From Polaromonas sp. (GTDB lineage Bacteria > Pseudomonadota > Gammaproteobacteria > Burkholderiales > Burkholderiaceae_C), in NCBI RefSeq assembly GCF_012927485.1, contig NZ_JABBPC010000003.1:33749-97748 (forward strand): 64,000 nt of DNA. The letters are read 5' to 3'. The notes under the pieces were generated by a model. It worked only from the letters and a program-made list of their open reading frames with translations. It did not search any database and was not told the origin of the DNA. This document shows positions 8,959-19,299 of this stretch, in pieces (the first letter of the stretch is position 1; each line of letters opens with the position of its first letter). Both the position numbers and the translations under genes were made by a program.

Positions 8959-10583
8959 ACGACATGACCGACTTCAATGACCTGCACCTATTGGCGGGGC
9001 CAGACGCGGTAAAGGAATGCATTGATATCGCTATTAATTCAGTAGCTGCTTGCGCAAGTGATACGGGGGCTACAGGCCAATTAGGCATATGGCCGGAGCC
9101 GAAGGAGATTAAAACCGATCTTCCTCTTGCGCCAGCCTTTGACGCCAAAACATTGCTGCCCCCAACGCTGGCCGACTTTGTGTTGGACGAAGCCGACCGC
9201 ATGCCGTGTTCGCCGGACTACATCGCGGCGGCGCTGATCGTCTGCCTGGGCTCGGTCATTGGTGCGCGCTGCGGCATCAAGCCCAAACGCCGGGACGACT
9301 GGATCGTCACCCCGAATTTGTTTGGCGGCATCGTGGGCGACCCATCTTCCAAGAAGTCACCCGCCCTGGGCACGGTGACGCGCTTTCTGGACCGCCTAGA
9401 GGCCAAAGAAGCTGAAAAGCTGGAGGATGCCAAGAAGATATTCGCCGCCGAAACCGCAGCCTTTGAGGCGCACCAGTCCGCCGTGAAGGCCAGCATGAAG
9501 AAGGCCGCAGTCGGCAAAGGCGATCACCTCAAAATGAACGCCGCCATTGCGGACTTGCAAGACCTGCAAGCCCCGGAAGAACCCAAAGAGCGGCGTTTCA
9601 AATCCAACGACTCGACGGTGGAAAAGCTGGGCGACCTGCTGGTGCACAACCCACAGGGCATGCTGGTCTATCGGGACGAGTTGATCGGCCTGCTGGCCTC
9701 TTGGGAGAAAGAGGGCAAAGAAGGCGACAAGGCTTTTTATCTGGAGGGCTGGAACGGCACCGCCAGCTTCAACATTGACCGCATTGGGCGCGGCAGCTTG
9801 CACATCAAAAACCTGTGCATCTCGGTGTTCGGCGGCATCCAGCCTGAACTGCTGGAACGCTACCTCGCCGGTATCACCACCTCACTGGACAACGATGGCC
9901 GCATCCAGCGGTTTCAGGTGATGGTGTACCCCAACGCAGTGCCCTGGGAATGGCGCGACCGCTATCCGGTCAAGGGCGCACGCGAGGCGGTGCGTGATCT
10001 GTTCGACCGGCTGGCCGTGTTTGACCCCGTGCAGGACGGCGCAGCACCGAATGACGACTTTGTGAAGCTGCCCCACTTCTGCTTTGACGATGCGGCACAG
10101 GACATCTTTGTGGAGTGGTGCACCGAGCTGCATACGGTGCATATCGCCAATGAGCAAAACCCACTAATGCAGCAGCACTTTGGAAAGTTTGAAAAACTGT
10201 TCTGCTCCATCGCGCTGATCCTGCACTTGGCAGAGGGCTCTATTAGCCCGGTAACGGCCAACAGCGCATTGCGCGCAGCCGCCTGGTGCGACTACCTGAG
10301 CGGCCATGCACGGCGCATCTATGGCCTGGTGGAGGCCGCCAAAGTGACCACCGCCCGCATGGTCAGTCGCCGACTGGCCGAGGGCAAGTTAGACGACGGC
10401 TTCACCGTGCGTGACATGATGCGCAAGCAGTGGTCTGGTGTCACCACCACCATGCAGGCAGAAACCGCCTTGGCCATCCTGGAAGGAAACGGCCATGTGC
10501 AGAGTCAGGACGGTATCAACCCCCTGGGTCGCCCGACTGTCCGCTATTACATCAACCCGCAAATCAAGAAGGTGGCGAAATGA
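8955..10583 (+). CDS. DUF3987 domain-containing protein (replication-module ATPase-like)
   Basis: 542 aa; NLFGGIVGDPSSKKSPALGTVTRFLDRLE and NDGRIQRFQVMVYP patterns; 4 nt overlap with the Toprim gene. Confidence 0.8.
   Translation: MNDMTDFNDLHLLAGPDAVKECIDIAINSVAACASDTGATGQLGIWPEPKEIKTDLPLAPAFDAKTLLPPTLADFVLDEADRMPCSPDYIAAALIVCLGSVIGARCGIKPKRRDDWIVTPNLFGGIVGDPSSKKSPALGTVTRFLDRLEAKEAEKLEDAKKIFAAETAAFEAHQSAVKASMKKAAVGKGDHLKMNAAIADLQDLQAPEEPKERRFKSNDSTVEKLGDLLVHNPQGMLVYRDELIGLLASWEKEGKEGDKAFYLEGWNGTASFNIDRIGRGSLHIKNLCISVFGGIQPELLERYLAGITTSLDNDGRIQRFQVMVYPNAVPWEWRDRYPVKGAREAVRDLFDRLAVFDPVQDGAAPNDDFVKLPHFCFDDAAQDIFVEWCTELHTVHIANEQNPLMQQHFGKFEKLFCSIALILHLAEGSISPVTANSALRAAAWCDYLSGHARRIYGLVEAAKVTTARMVSRRLAEGKLDDGFTVRDMMRKQWSGVTTTMQAETALAILEGNGHVQSQDGINPLGRPTVRYYINPQIKKVAK
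9021..9087 (+). repeat. Interspersed-repeat-like insert within the DUF3987 gene
   Basis: attgatatcgctattaattcagtagctgcttgcgcaagtgatacgggggctacaggccaattagg resembles, from memory, a repeat common in Comamonadaceae (TAGCTGCTTGCGC...GGGCTA-AGGCC). Confidence 0.5.
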
Positions 10584-11167
10584 TCACCTGGGCGGAACGG
10601 GCAAAAGCCGCAATTGCACAAACGGGCCTGAGCGGTACTGCCAAAACTGACGAAACCGTGGCTATGAGACTTTTGGCAGTTTCGGCAGTACCTACCGAGG
10701 CCGTTTCTGCAACGCATGAGCGGCTTTCGTCAGTTTTGGCAGTGCCCTCCCCCGCCGTATTGGAAAAACACGATTCATCCATTGCGGTGACCAAAGACCC
10801 CGACCGCTGGTGCTGGCCGCAATCGTCGGCCATGAATGGGGCGGAGATTGACACCTTCACGGCGCGCCTGCACCAGTTCACCGACAAGGGCTTGGCCCGT
10901 AACGACGGTGAATCACTGGCCGACAAGCTGGTGCTGCGGGATCGTGAATCAGACGACCGGCGCGTTTGCCTGGAGTGCCAGCACTTTGCCGGGCATGGGC
11001 CTGGGTCATGGCGCTGTTGCAACTGGCAGACCGCTGGTGTTGCTCTTCGCTCGCGTGATGCGCAACTGCCTGCCGTTCTGGTGGTGCAACTCCAGCGCTG
11101 TGACGGATTCACTGCGCACCCAACATCCACACTGCAAGGAACCGAAGATGAACACGACCGCCACTGA
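10580..11167 (+). CDS. Hypothetical accessory-element protein (Cys-containing C-terminus)
   Basis: ATGA overlap with DUF3987 gene; MITWAERAKAAIAQTG...DPDRWCWPQSSAMN...CLECQHFAGHGPGSWRCCNW. Confidence 0.65.
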   Translation: MITWAERAKAAIAQTGLSGTAKTDETVAMRLLAVSAVPTEAVSATHERLSSVLAVPSPAVLEKHDSSIAVTKDPDRWCWPQSSAMNGAEIDTFTARLHQFTDKGLARNDGESLADKLVLRDRESDDRRVCLECQHFAGHGPGSWRCCNWQTAGVALRSRDAQLPAVLVVQLQRCDGFTAHPTSTLQGTEDEHDRH

Positions 11168-11945
11168 CAAAACTGACGAAATAGCCGCCCAGAACACCCA
11201 GCCCTACGAAGTGGTGCGCTTCAACGCCCTCAAGCACGGCATCCTCAGCCGTTACACCGTGCTCAGCCACGAAAGCCATGCCGACTATGAAAGCCTGGTT
11301 AATTCGCTAATGGACGAGCACTTGCCAGCGGGTGCGACCGAGCAGCATTTGATTGAAGAGCTGGCCAGCGTGATCTGGCGCAAGCGCCGTGTGCTGCAAG
11401 CCGAGGGTGCCACCATCAATAAGGGATTGAAGGAATCCGCGCGCAGTGCCAAGACCGTCATCCCGGCAGCAGCACCGTTTGAAATGGGGTTGTCGGGCGA
11501 AGGCACCGACATCCGCGACCTGATGGATTTGAAACCCGAAGACGTGACCGAAAGCCAGCGCGCTGCCCGCCATGACCTCGACGCCACCAACAAGGCCAGC
11601 GCCATACTGCGCAAAGGCGGCGACCGCGCTTATGACAAGGCCCTGCGTGCCCTGTTACCCGATTCACGGGACTGGTGGGAGAGCTACGTCGAGGAAGAGG
11701 AATACACCGCCGATGTTGAGGGCTTGACCAGCTTCATCACAGAGCACCTGTCTCCCGTGTGCCACCAACAGGAAAAAGAATCCCGCCACCACGATGCCAT
11801 CGTAAATCAAACCATTGGCGAAGGGCTGCAAGCCTACAAGCTGGAGAAGCTTTCCCGCTACGAAACCCACCTGGACCGCAAGTTTGAGCGCACTTTGGCC
11901 ATGCTGATCAAGCTCAAAGACCTCAGAAGCAGCCGCACAGGGTAA
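11148..11945 (+). CDS. Hypothetical accessory-element protein
   Basis: 265 aa from MNTTATDKTDEIAAQNTQPYEVVRFNALKHGILSRYTVLSHES. Confidence 0.65.
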   Translation: MNTTATDKTDEIAAQNTQPYEVVRFNALKHGILSRYTVLSHESHADYESLVNSLMDEHLPAGATEQHLIEELASVIWRKRRVLQAEGATINKGLKESARSAKTVIPAAAPFEMGLSGEGTDIRDLMDLKPEDVTESQRAARHDLDATNKASAILRKGGDRAYDKALRALLPDSRDWWESYVEEEEYTADVEGLTSFITEHLSPVCHQQEKESRHHDAIVNQTIGEGLQAYKLEKLSRYETHLDRKFERTLAMLIKLKDLRSSRTG

Positions 11946-12084
11946 AAACATGCGTACCTTTCGGCAACACGCAAAACACCCAGAACCCAGCAGACATGCG
12001 GGTTGCCGCCCGATTTATGGGTTTTCAGGCCACAACGCTCGCTCAACTTGCCAATTGATTTCGGCAAAAAACCGGAGAATAGAA

Positions 12085-12690
12085 ATGGGCGGACGGGGAA
12101 GTGGACGGCAATGCAGCTACGGCGGCAAACCAGAGACCAGCGACTCCATGCCGCTGGACATCCGCAAGATCACCCGCAAGGGCTTGCTGGTGACGGGCAA
12201 TCGCTTTAGCTGGCAATGGCTGGTGAATGACCGTCAGGTGGCAGGCATCAGCGTCCGGGTGGATTTGCAAAGCATGGTGCTGTCCTACTGTATGAAGAGT
12301 ACCGGCGAAGTCGTCGAGCAACAGGTGCAGACGCAAACCTCCCCCTGCCACTTGGGCGGGCAGCGCTACTGGTTTACCTGCCCACGGTGCAGAAAGCGGG
12401 TGGCGGTGCTCTACGCGCCGGGCCGGTACTTCGCCTGCCGCCAGTGTGGCGGGCTGGGCTACGCCACACAGAAAGAAGGCGCAGGCGACCGGGCATCGAC
12501 TAAAGCCGACAAGCTGCGCAAACGCTTGGGCTGGCAGGCAGGCATTTTGAATGGCGGCGGCGGTAAACCCAAAGGCATGCATTTGAAGACCTACCAGCGA
12601 CTCAAAAGCAATCACGATGCGCTGGTGCAAGTCAGCTTGCATGACATTGGCCGCAAGCTGGGTTTCCTGCACAAGTTGCTGGAGGAGTAA
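12085..12690 (+). CDS. Zinc-ribbon hypothetical protein
   Basis: MGGRGSGRQCSYGGKPET... with CPRCRKRV...CRQCGGLGY (paired CxxC). Confidence 0.75.
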   Translation: MGGRGSGRQCSYGGKPETSDSMPLDIRKITRKGLLVTGNRFSWQWLVNDRQVAGISVRVDLQSMVLSYCMKSTGEVVEQQVQTQTSPCHLGGQRYWFTCPRCRKRVAVLYAPGRYFACRQCGGLGYATQKEGAGDRASTKADKLRKRLGWQAGILNGGGGKPKGMHLKTYQRLKSNHDALVQVSLHDIGRKLGFLHKLLEE

Positions 12691-12917
12691 ATCTGTTTCG
12701 CAAAATGGTCGCTGTCTGCGGCCATCCCGATGACTGACCAAGCCCCTGCGCAGCACAGCCATATGCCAAATAGGCCGTTAGCTCTCGTAGAGCGTGCGCA
12801 AGCGGCTATGAAGCAAATGGATACGGTGTGCGTTTAATACGACTGCGCCATCCCCAGCTTTGCCCGCAGTTGGGACAACGGTTGGGACAATGGATGATTC
12901 TGGAGCCACAAAGAAGA

Positions 12918-12949
12918 AAGGACTTAGCCCCTTTCGAAGCTAAGTCCTT
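12918..12949 (-). terminator. Perfect 11-bp hairpin downstream of tRNA-Pro
   Basis: AAGGACTTAGC ... GCTAAGTCCTT. Confidence 0.6.
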
Positions 12950-12957
12950 GATTCATA

Positions 12958-13034
12958 TGGTCGGTGTGAAAGGATTCGAACCTTCGACCCCTTGCACCCC
13001 ATGCAAGTGCGCTACCAGGCTGCGCCACACACCG
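12958..13034 (-). tRNA. tRNA-Pro (anticodon GGG), CCA encoded
   Basis: Reverse strand CGGTGTGTGGCGCAGCCTGGTAGCGCACTTGCATGGGGTGCAAGGGGTCGAAGGTTCGAATCCTTTCACACCGACCA. CTTGC-ATGGGGT-GCAAG anticodon arm and matching acceptor stem. Confidence 0.95.
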
Positions 13035-13070
13035 AAAACACCGGAATTATAACTCGGAGGAAAGCGCGTC

Positions 13071-13550
13071 TTAGTATGCGGGGCTAAGCAAGTCGCGAAT
13101 TTCGAATAATTCGCGACGCACTAGTTGAAGCCGCTGGTGCGCGACACTTCCCATAGACAAATCAGGTCTGTCGGACTCACTGTCTTCAGAGTCCACGGAA
13201 TCCTCAAAATCATCGGGCACCAAATCACCAGCCTCAAACACATCCACACCATCAAGTATGACGGCACTGTTGCGCCGCTTATCACGGTCGGTCTGAACAA
13301 TCTCCTGCAATCTGTTGCGGGCACCGCTGATTGTGAAGCCCTGGTCGTACAGCAGATCACGGATGCTGCGAATCATCAACACTTCATGGTGTTGATAATA
13401 GCGGCGATTGCCGCGTCTCTTCATCGGGCGAAGCTGGGTAAACTCTTGCTCCCAATAACGGAGCACGTGAGGCTTAACGCCGCACAAATCGCTGACCTCA
13501 CCAATGGTGAAGTAGCGTTTTGCGGGGATGAGAGGAAGAGGATTCTCCAA
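13071..13550 (-). CDS. MerR family transcriptional regulator
   Basis: KRYFTIGEVSDLCGVKPHVLRYWEQEFTQLRPMKRRGNRRYYQHHEV. Confidence 0.9.
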   Translation of the reverse strand: MENPLPLIPAKRYFTIGEVSDLCGVKPHVLRYWEQEFTQLRPMKRRGNRRYYQHHEVLMIRSIRDLLYDQGFTISGARNRLQEIVQTDRDKRRNSAVILDGVDVFEAGDLVPDDFEDSVDSEDSESDRPDLSMGSVAHQRLQLVRRELFEIRDLLSPAY

Positions 13551-13715
13551 TTAAATCAATACGCTGATAAGAAAAATCTTAAATTTACCCCAAGTCGAAC
13601 CTTCGTGCAAAGGGTTGCAATGGTTTTTTGGAAAACGTTGCTTCGTCACACAACAGACGTCTGCAGCAGACGGCGTCTCTCATAACCCGATTGCCTATAA
13701 CCAACCCAAAGACGC

Positions 13716-14057
13716 CTACTCAGTGTACACAGCAGAGTTTTCACCTTGTATGTGGTCTTTTAGTTTATGACTGGCATGAAAAGTTACCACCCTGCGCGCC
13801 TCGATCGGGATGGATTCCCCCGTTCGCGGGTTGCGGCCGGGTCGCGGCGCCTTGGTACGAATCTGGAAGTTGCCAAAACCGGAAATTTTTACATCCTTAC
13901 CATCTACCAAACGGTCTGAGATAAGGTCAAAAAACGCGTCAATCATATCTTTCGATTCGCGTTTATTAAGTCCTATCTGCTCAAATAGCAGCTCTGCCAA
14001 ATGTGCTTTGGTAAGCGCCGGGGTTTCCAGGCTTTCAACAGAAAATTCCACTGGGAC
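13716..14057 (-). CDS. ihfA: Integration host factor subunit alpha
   Basis: [85 protein letters not shown] start at 14057 is tentative. Confidence 0.93.
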   Translation of the reverse strand, partial: VPVEFSVESLETPALTKAHLAELLFEQIGLNKRESKDMIDAFFDLISDRLVDGKDVKISGFGNFQIRTKAPRPGRNPRTGESIPIEARRVVTFHASHKLKDHIQGENSAVYTE

Positions 14058-14091
14058 GTTCCTCCTGCCGACTATTGTTTTTGTTGAGACC

Positions 14092-16521
14092 TCAGGCACG
14101 TAGCCGCGCTCGCAGTTGACTTTGCAGATTTGCAAGCACCGCCCGGACGGTCGTCTCAATATCTTCGTCGGTCAGTGTAGCGGTGTCGCTCGAAAGAACC
14201 AAACGAACGGCAAGACTTTTTTCTCCCGGTTGCAGGCCCCCTGCGTCTTGCTGCGGACGGTAGACGTCGAACAGTGTTGCGCCCTTTAATAGGCCTTTGG
14301 TTTTGGCGCCGTAAATTGCTGCCTTGAGCGCTGCATGCGTGACGTCCTCGGGCACAATCACAGCAATATCCCGCTCCACGGGCTGTAGCTTGCTAACTAT
14401 ATTGAATACCGGCACATGCCGCTGCAACACGGCATCGAGCTCCAGCTCAAACAGCAGAGGCGCTTGCGCCAAGTCGTAGCTTTGCCGCCATTGCGGATGC
14501 AGTTCACCGACGAATCCAATCTGATTGCCCCCAACCGATACGCTGGCGCAACGGCCAGGATGCATGGCCGGGTGCTCTGCGGGCGCAAAAACAGCCTGCA
14601 ACGGGGCCAGCAAAGCTTCGACGTCGCCTTTGATGTCAAAAAAGTCCACTCCCTTGTCCGGTCGGCTCCATTGCAACGCCTCACGCGGACCGTAGGCGAG
14701 ACCCGCCACGCGCATCGGCTGATTGAACCCCGCCACTGATGTGTCGGTGTTCTGGCTTTGTGCATCGCGCAGGTATACGCGACCCAGTTCAAACACATCC
14801 ACGCGCGGTGCCTTGCGGTCCAGGTTGAACTTGAGCACCTGAAGCAGGGAACCAAGCAGAGAGGAACGCATCACGCTCATTTGGCTCGAAATGGGGTTCA
14901 GAAGCTTGATCGGATTCAGGTTGCCCGCCAACTCGGCTTCCCATCGTTCCTCGACAAAGCTGAAGTTGATGGTTTCCTGATAACCCAACGAGGCCAGCGC
15001 GCGACGCACTGCAAAAGGGCTTCTCTCTGATTCGGAGGGTATTCTCGCTGTGATTGGCGCAAGGGGTGGCGTTTCGGGTAGGCAGTTGTAGCCCACCATA
15101 CGCACCACCTCTTCGATGAGGTCCTCTTCGATTTGCAGATCGAAGCGATAGCTGGGCGGTGTCACCGTTAACGTACCCTCTCCTTCTGCCACCTGTAATC
15201 CCAGACGATTGAGCGCGTCAAGGCACTGCGCCTTCGTGAGCGACATGCCAATCACCTTGGACGCACGCGCTACCCGCAAAGTCACCGGCGTCGCCTTAGG
15301 CAGGTTGACCTTCACATCATCGATAGGGCCACACACCGTCTCTGTCGTTCCACAGATATCGATGATCAGTTGGGTAATGTGTTCGATGTGCTCGACAGTT
15401 TGACCCGGGTCCACACCGCGCTCAAAGCGGTGCCCTGCTTCGGTTGAAAAATTGTAGCGCCGTGAACGGCCGGCAATGGCCTTGGGCCACCAGAATGCCG
15501 CTTCAACATAGACGTTTTTCGTGTCATCCGATACCGCCGTAGCATCGCCACCCATAATGCCCGCTAGCGATTCGACTTCGACCTCATCAGCAATCACGCC
15601 GACCTTCTCATCAACCGTCACGGTGCTGCCATTGAGAAGCTTCAGCGTCTCACCCGGCTTTCCCCATCGAACGTCTAGCCCGCCGTGGATTTTGTCAAGA
15701 TCAAAGATATGCGAAGGACGACCCAGCTCGAACATGACGTAGTTGGAAATATCCACCAGCGCCGTCACGCTGCGCTGTCCGCAACGCGCAAGGCGGTCTA
15801 CCATCCAGGGCGGCGTGGCGGCTTTGGTGTTGACGTTGCGCACAATGCGACCAGAGAAACGGCCGCACAGATCGGGCGCGCTGATCTTGACCGGCAACTT
15901 GTTAGGGTCGCTCACCGTGACAGCAGGAAAAATGGGCGTTTTTAAAGGTGCTCCAGTCAGGGCAGCGACTTCACGGGCGACGCCATAAACGCTGAGGCAA
16001 TGCGCCAGATTAGGGGTGAGCTTAAGGGTAAACAGCGTGTCGTCCAGTTGAAGGTGCTCGCGAATATTCTGGCCCAGCGGCGCATTTGCCGTCAGTTCCA
16101 GCAAACCGCCATGATCCTGCGACAGCTTAAGCTCGCGCGCCGAGCAGAGCATGCCCTGGCTTTCCACGCCACGCAACTTGCCCATCTTGATCAGGAAAGG
16201 TTTTCCATCTTCCCCGGCAGGCAACTCCGCACCCACCAAGGCGCAGGGCACCTTGATCCCCACACGGGCATTGGGCGCACCGCATACGATAGTGAGCAAG
16301 CCACCCGCTTGACCGACATCCACCTGGCACACGCGCAGCCGATCGGCGTTGGGATGTTGCACCGCCTCTTTTATTTCCCCCACAACAACGTTTGTGAAAG
16401 GCGGTGCCACGGATTTGAGTTCATCCACTTCAAGGCCGGCCATGGTGAGGGTCTCGGCGAGCTGCTTGGTAGAGGCCGGAGGATTGCAAAATTCTCGCAA
16501 CCAAGATTCTGGAAATTGCAT
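14092..16521 (-). CDS. pheT: Phenylalanyl-tRNA synthetase beta subunit
   Basis: 809 aa, [15 protein letters not shown]..., tRNA-binding and B5-like segments; operon context. Confidence 0.97.
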   Translation of the reverse strand: MQFPESWLREFCNPPASTKQLAETLTMAGLEVDELKSVAPPFTNVVVGEIKEAVQHPNADRLRVCQVDVGQAGGLLTIVCGAPNARVGIKVPCALVGAELPAGEDGKPFLIKMGKLRGVESQGMLCSARELKLSQDHGGLLELTANAPLGQNIREHLQLDDTLFTLKLTPNLAHCLSVYGVAREVAALTGAPLKTPIFPAVTVSDPNKLPVKISAPDLCGRFSGRIVRNVNTKAATPPWMVDRLARCGQRSVTALVDISNYVMFELGRPSHIFDLDKIHGGLDVRWGKPGETLKLLNGSTVTVDEKVGVIADEVEVESLAGIMGGDATAVSDDTKNVYVEAAFWWPKAIAGRSRRYNFSTEAGHRFERGVDPGQTVEHIEHITQLIIDICGTTETVCGPIDDVKVNLPKATPVTLRVARASKVIGMSLTKAQCLDALNRLGLQVAEGEGTLTVTPPSYRFDLQIEEDLIEEVVRMVGYNCLPETPPLAPITARIPSESERSPFAVRRALASLGYQETINFSFVEERWEAELAGNLNPIKLLNPISSQMSVMRSSLLGSLLQVLKFNLDRKAPRVDVFELGRVYLRDAQSQNTDTSVAGFNQPMRVAGLAYGPREALQWSRPDKGVDFFDIKGDVEALLAPLQAVFAPAEHPAMHPGRCASVSVGGNQIGFVGELHPQWRQSYDLAQAPLLFELELDAVLQRHVPVFNIVSKLQPVERDIAVIVPEDVTHAALKAAIYGAKTKGLLKGATLFDVYRPQQDAGGLQPGEKSLAVRLVLSSDTATLTDEDIETTVRAVLANLQSQLRARLRA

Positions 16522-16545
16522 AGCGTGGCCTTGTTCTTTTTCTTG

Positions 16546-17610
16546 TTATGACTGGAATTGGGACAGAAATCGAATATCACCGTCAAAGAACAGGCGCAGG
16601 TCGTTCACGCCGTAGCGCAGCATGGTCATCCGGTCTGGCCCCATGCCAAAGGCGAACCCGATGTATTTTTCGGGATCAAGTCCCATGTTGCGCACCACGT
16701 TGGGATGCACTTGGCCCGAGCCAGCCACTTCGAGCCAGCGTCCCGCCAGCGGCCCGGTAGGGAACTGAATATCAATCTCAGCACTTGGCTCAGTGAACGG
16801 GAAGAAGCTGGGACGAAAGCGCAGCACCAGATCCTCACTTTCAAAAAAGGTACGGCAAAAATCGGTGAACACGAACTTCAAATCCTTGAAGCTCACGTTC
16901 TCGCCAATCCACAAGCCTTCACACTGGTGGAACATCGGAGAATGGGTTGCATCGCTGTCCACGCGGTAGGTGCGACCCGGGGCGATGACGCGAATCTCAG
17001 GCATCCTGCCGCCTGAATCAATGACCGCACGATGCTTCTTGACATGCTGAACCGCATATCGGATCTGCATCGGGCTGGTGTGGGTGCGCAGCAAATTAGG
17101 CGCGGCCGCGCTACCCCCTTCAACATAAAACGTGTCGTGCATGGAACGAGCCGGATGGTCTTCAGGCGTGTTGAGCGCTGTAAAGTTGAACCAGTCGGTT
17201 TCTATCTCGGGTCCCTGCGCCACGTCAAAACCCATGGAACCGAAAATGGCTTCAATTCGCTCCAGCGTGAGTGACACTGGATGCAGCCCCCCCTGCGTGC
17301 GCTGACGCCCCGGAAGAGTGACGTCAAGTGCTTCGGCTTTGAGTTGTTTTTCAAGGTCCGCATGGGCCAACGCTTGGCGGCGCTCATTCAGCGCAGCTTC
17401 GATGGCCTGCTTAGCAAGGTTGATAGCCGCGCCACGGGATTTTTTCTCCGCCACTGAAAGTATTGACATCCCTTTCATCAACTCGGTAACGCGCCCTGAT
17501 TTTCCCAGAAACTGCGCTTTGGCATTTTCCAGATCAGCGGGCGTCGTGGCCTGCGCAAAACTGGCTTTAGCCGAACTCACCAGTTCGTCTAGGGCATCGA
17601 GTTCGTTCAT
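16546..17610 (-). CDS. pheS: Phenylalanyl-tRNA synthetase alpha subunit
   Basis: [17 protein letters not shown]... GIGxG-like [32 protein letters not shown]. Confidence 0.97.
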   Translation of the reverse strand: MNELDALDELVSSAKASFAQATTPADLENAKAQFLGKSGRVTELMKGMSILSVAEKKSRGAAINLAKQAIEAALNERRQALAHADLEKQLKAEALDVTLPGRQRTQGGLHPVSLTLERIEAIFGSMGFDVAQGPEIETDWFNFTALNTPEDHPARSMHDTFYVEGGSAAAPNLLRTHTSPMQIRYAVQHVKKHRAVIDSGGRMPEIRVIAPGRTYRVDSDATHSPMFHQCEGLWIGENVSFKDLKFVFTDFCRTFFESEDLVLRFRPSFFPFTEPSAEIDIQFPTGPLAGRWLEVAGSGQVHPNVVRNMGLDPEKYIGFAFGMGPDRMTMLRYGVNDLRLFFDGDIRFLSQFQS

Positions 17611-17778
17611 AAATTCTCTCGTACAGGATCCGGAAACAGCGAAGATGTTTTCAACCGCGCGGCCATCATGCCTGTGCCACGGAAAAAAGTCGAAAAAAAA
17701 GCCAGAGCTTCTTCAAGCTCCAGCCCTTTATTTTCAAGCACAAGATACTATTATTTAAATAGCAACTTGTTCTGAAAA

Positions 17779-18138
17779 TCAGGTTGCCAGCTTGGCTTTC
17801 ACCTGATCAACGATGGCGCCGAAAGCAGCGCTGTCATGAATAGCCATATCGGACAAAACCTTGCGGTCAATCTCGATGCCTGATTTCTTTAAGCCATTGG
17901 CGAATTGGCTATAGGTCAGGCCAAATGAACGGCTTGCAGCATTGATACGGGCAATCCACAAGCGGCGGAAGACACGTTTCTTGGTCCGACGGTCACGGTA
18001 GGCATATTGCCCAGCCTTCATCACCGCTTCTTTGGCAATACGGAAGACGTTACCGCGGCGACCGCGGAAGCCTTTTGCAAGGGCTAAAACTTTTTTGTGG
18101 CGGGCGCGAGCCGTTACACCACGTTTGACGCGAGGCAT
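17779..18138 (-). CDS. rplT: 50S ribosomal protein L20
   Basis: [39 protein letters not shown]. Confidence 0.98.
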   Translation of the reverse strand: MPRVKRGVTARARHKKVLALAKGFRGRRGNVFRIAKEAVMKAGQYAYRDRRTKKRVFRRLWIARINAASRSFGLTYSQFANGLKKSGIEIDRKVLSDMAIHDSAAFGAIVDQVKAKLAT

Positions 18139-18163
18139 GTATGTACTCCTTGTTCGTCGTTAA

Positions 18164-18367
18164 TTAAATGCCACGGCCTGGCAACATCTGTGCCATGTGA
18201 CCCATATTGGTCTCATGAACGGATACCGAGCCACGCAAGTGGCGTTTATTTTTGGTGGTCTTCTTAGTCAGAATGTGACGTTTGAAGGCTTGACCGCGCT
18301 TAACGGTGCCACCCGGACGAACGCGAAAACGCTTTTTAGCGCCGCTCTTGGTCTTCATTTTGGGCAT
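18164..18367 (-). CDS. rpmI: 50S ribosomal protein L35
   Basis: [46 protein letters not shown]. Confidence 0.98.
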   Translation of the reverse strand: MPKMKTKSGAKKRFRVRPGGTVKRGQAFKRHILTKKTTKNKRHLRGSVSVHETNMGHMAQMLPGRGI

Positions 18368-18603
18368 GTAATGCTCCTTTTCATTTGTGCTCGTGAGGCG
18401 CTGCGAAACTTCCGCAGACTTGATAGCCCCGAGCCACTTGTCAGCGGCGAGCTTTGCGGCTCACCACCTTGTCGCAACGAGTTTTATCCCGCTACTTTTG
18501 GGAAGTCGGCACATCGACCGACTTCACAGGAATGCTGCTAAGCACCCCTTTTTATTACTTGCTAGCGATTAAACCAGCAAGCCTATATTTTAAACTGCCG
18601 CCT

Positions 18604-19203
18604 TCACGCCGCAGCGGCTGGTGCCAATACGGTTTCCGCGGCTGACTTGGAGCCGACTTTCTTACGGCCCGGAGCAATCATCATGACCATCTGCCTCCCT
18701 TCAAGCTTGGGAAACTGTTCGACCAATATCAAATCCGCCAACTCATCACGAATACGTGCCAGCAAGGCCAAGCCCAGTTCTTGATGAGTGATTTCGCGAC
18801 CACGGAAGCGCAGGGTGATCTTGCACTTGTCGCCGTCTTCCAAAAATCGCTTGATATTGCGCAATTTGATGTTGTAGTCCCCGTCGTCGGTACCAGGTCG
18901 GAACTTGATTTCCTTGACCTCGATTACCTTCTGCTTGGACTTCGCTTCCGCCGCTTTCTTCTGCTCAGCGTACTTGAACTTGCCGTAGTCCATAAGTCGG
19001 CACACCGGCGGAACCGCCGTTGGCGAGATTTCTACAAGGTCCACATCCGCTTCGCCAGCCAGACGTAGCGCCTCCATGATGCTGACAACGCCCAAAGGCT
19101 CGTTGTCGGGCCCTGATAGTCGTACTTCAGGGGCCATGATTTCACGGTTCAAGCGGTGCTTGCGTTCTTCGCGGTGACGGCGGTCACGAAATTCAGTAGC
19201 GAT
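18604..19203 (-). CDS. infC: Translation initiation factor IF-3 (non-AUG start)
   Basis: Track ORF begins at internal Met. Upstream in frame is ATC-GCT-ACT-GAA-TTT ([31 protein letters not shown]) preceded by AAAGGA. Confidence 0.9.
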   Translation of the reverse strand: MATEFRDRRHREERKHRLNREIMAPEVRLSGPDNEPLGVVSIMEALRLAGEADVDLVEISPTAVPPVCRLMDYGKFKYAEQKKAAEAKSKQKVIEVKEIKFRPGTDDGDYNIKLRNIKRFLEDGDKCKITLRFRGREITHQELGLALLARIRDELADLILVEQFPKLEGRQMVMMIAPGRKKVGSKSAAETVLAPAAAA

Positions 19204-19299
19204 GGTGCTAATCCTTTAATATTTGCTATACAAGCTATAGCGACTTGTGCCCGAATCGCATCGAAAAAAAGCAAAATTCATGAATGAATTTATCAAAAA

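Noticed and set aside
10637-10743. CRISPR-like array interpretation of the 19-bp repeats
   Set aside because: Copies are in mixed orientation, unevenly spaced and inside coding sequence.
12828-13052. 74 aa ORF on + strand (VKGFEPSTPCTPCKCATRLRH)
   Set aside because: Translation across tRNA-Pro, a well-known spurious ORF type.
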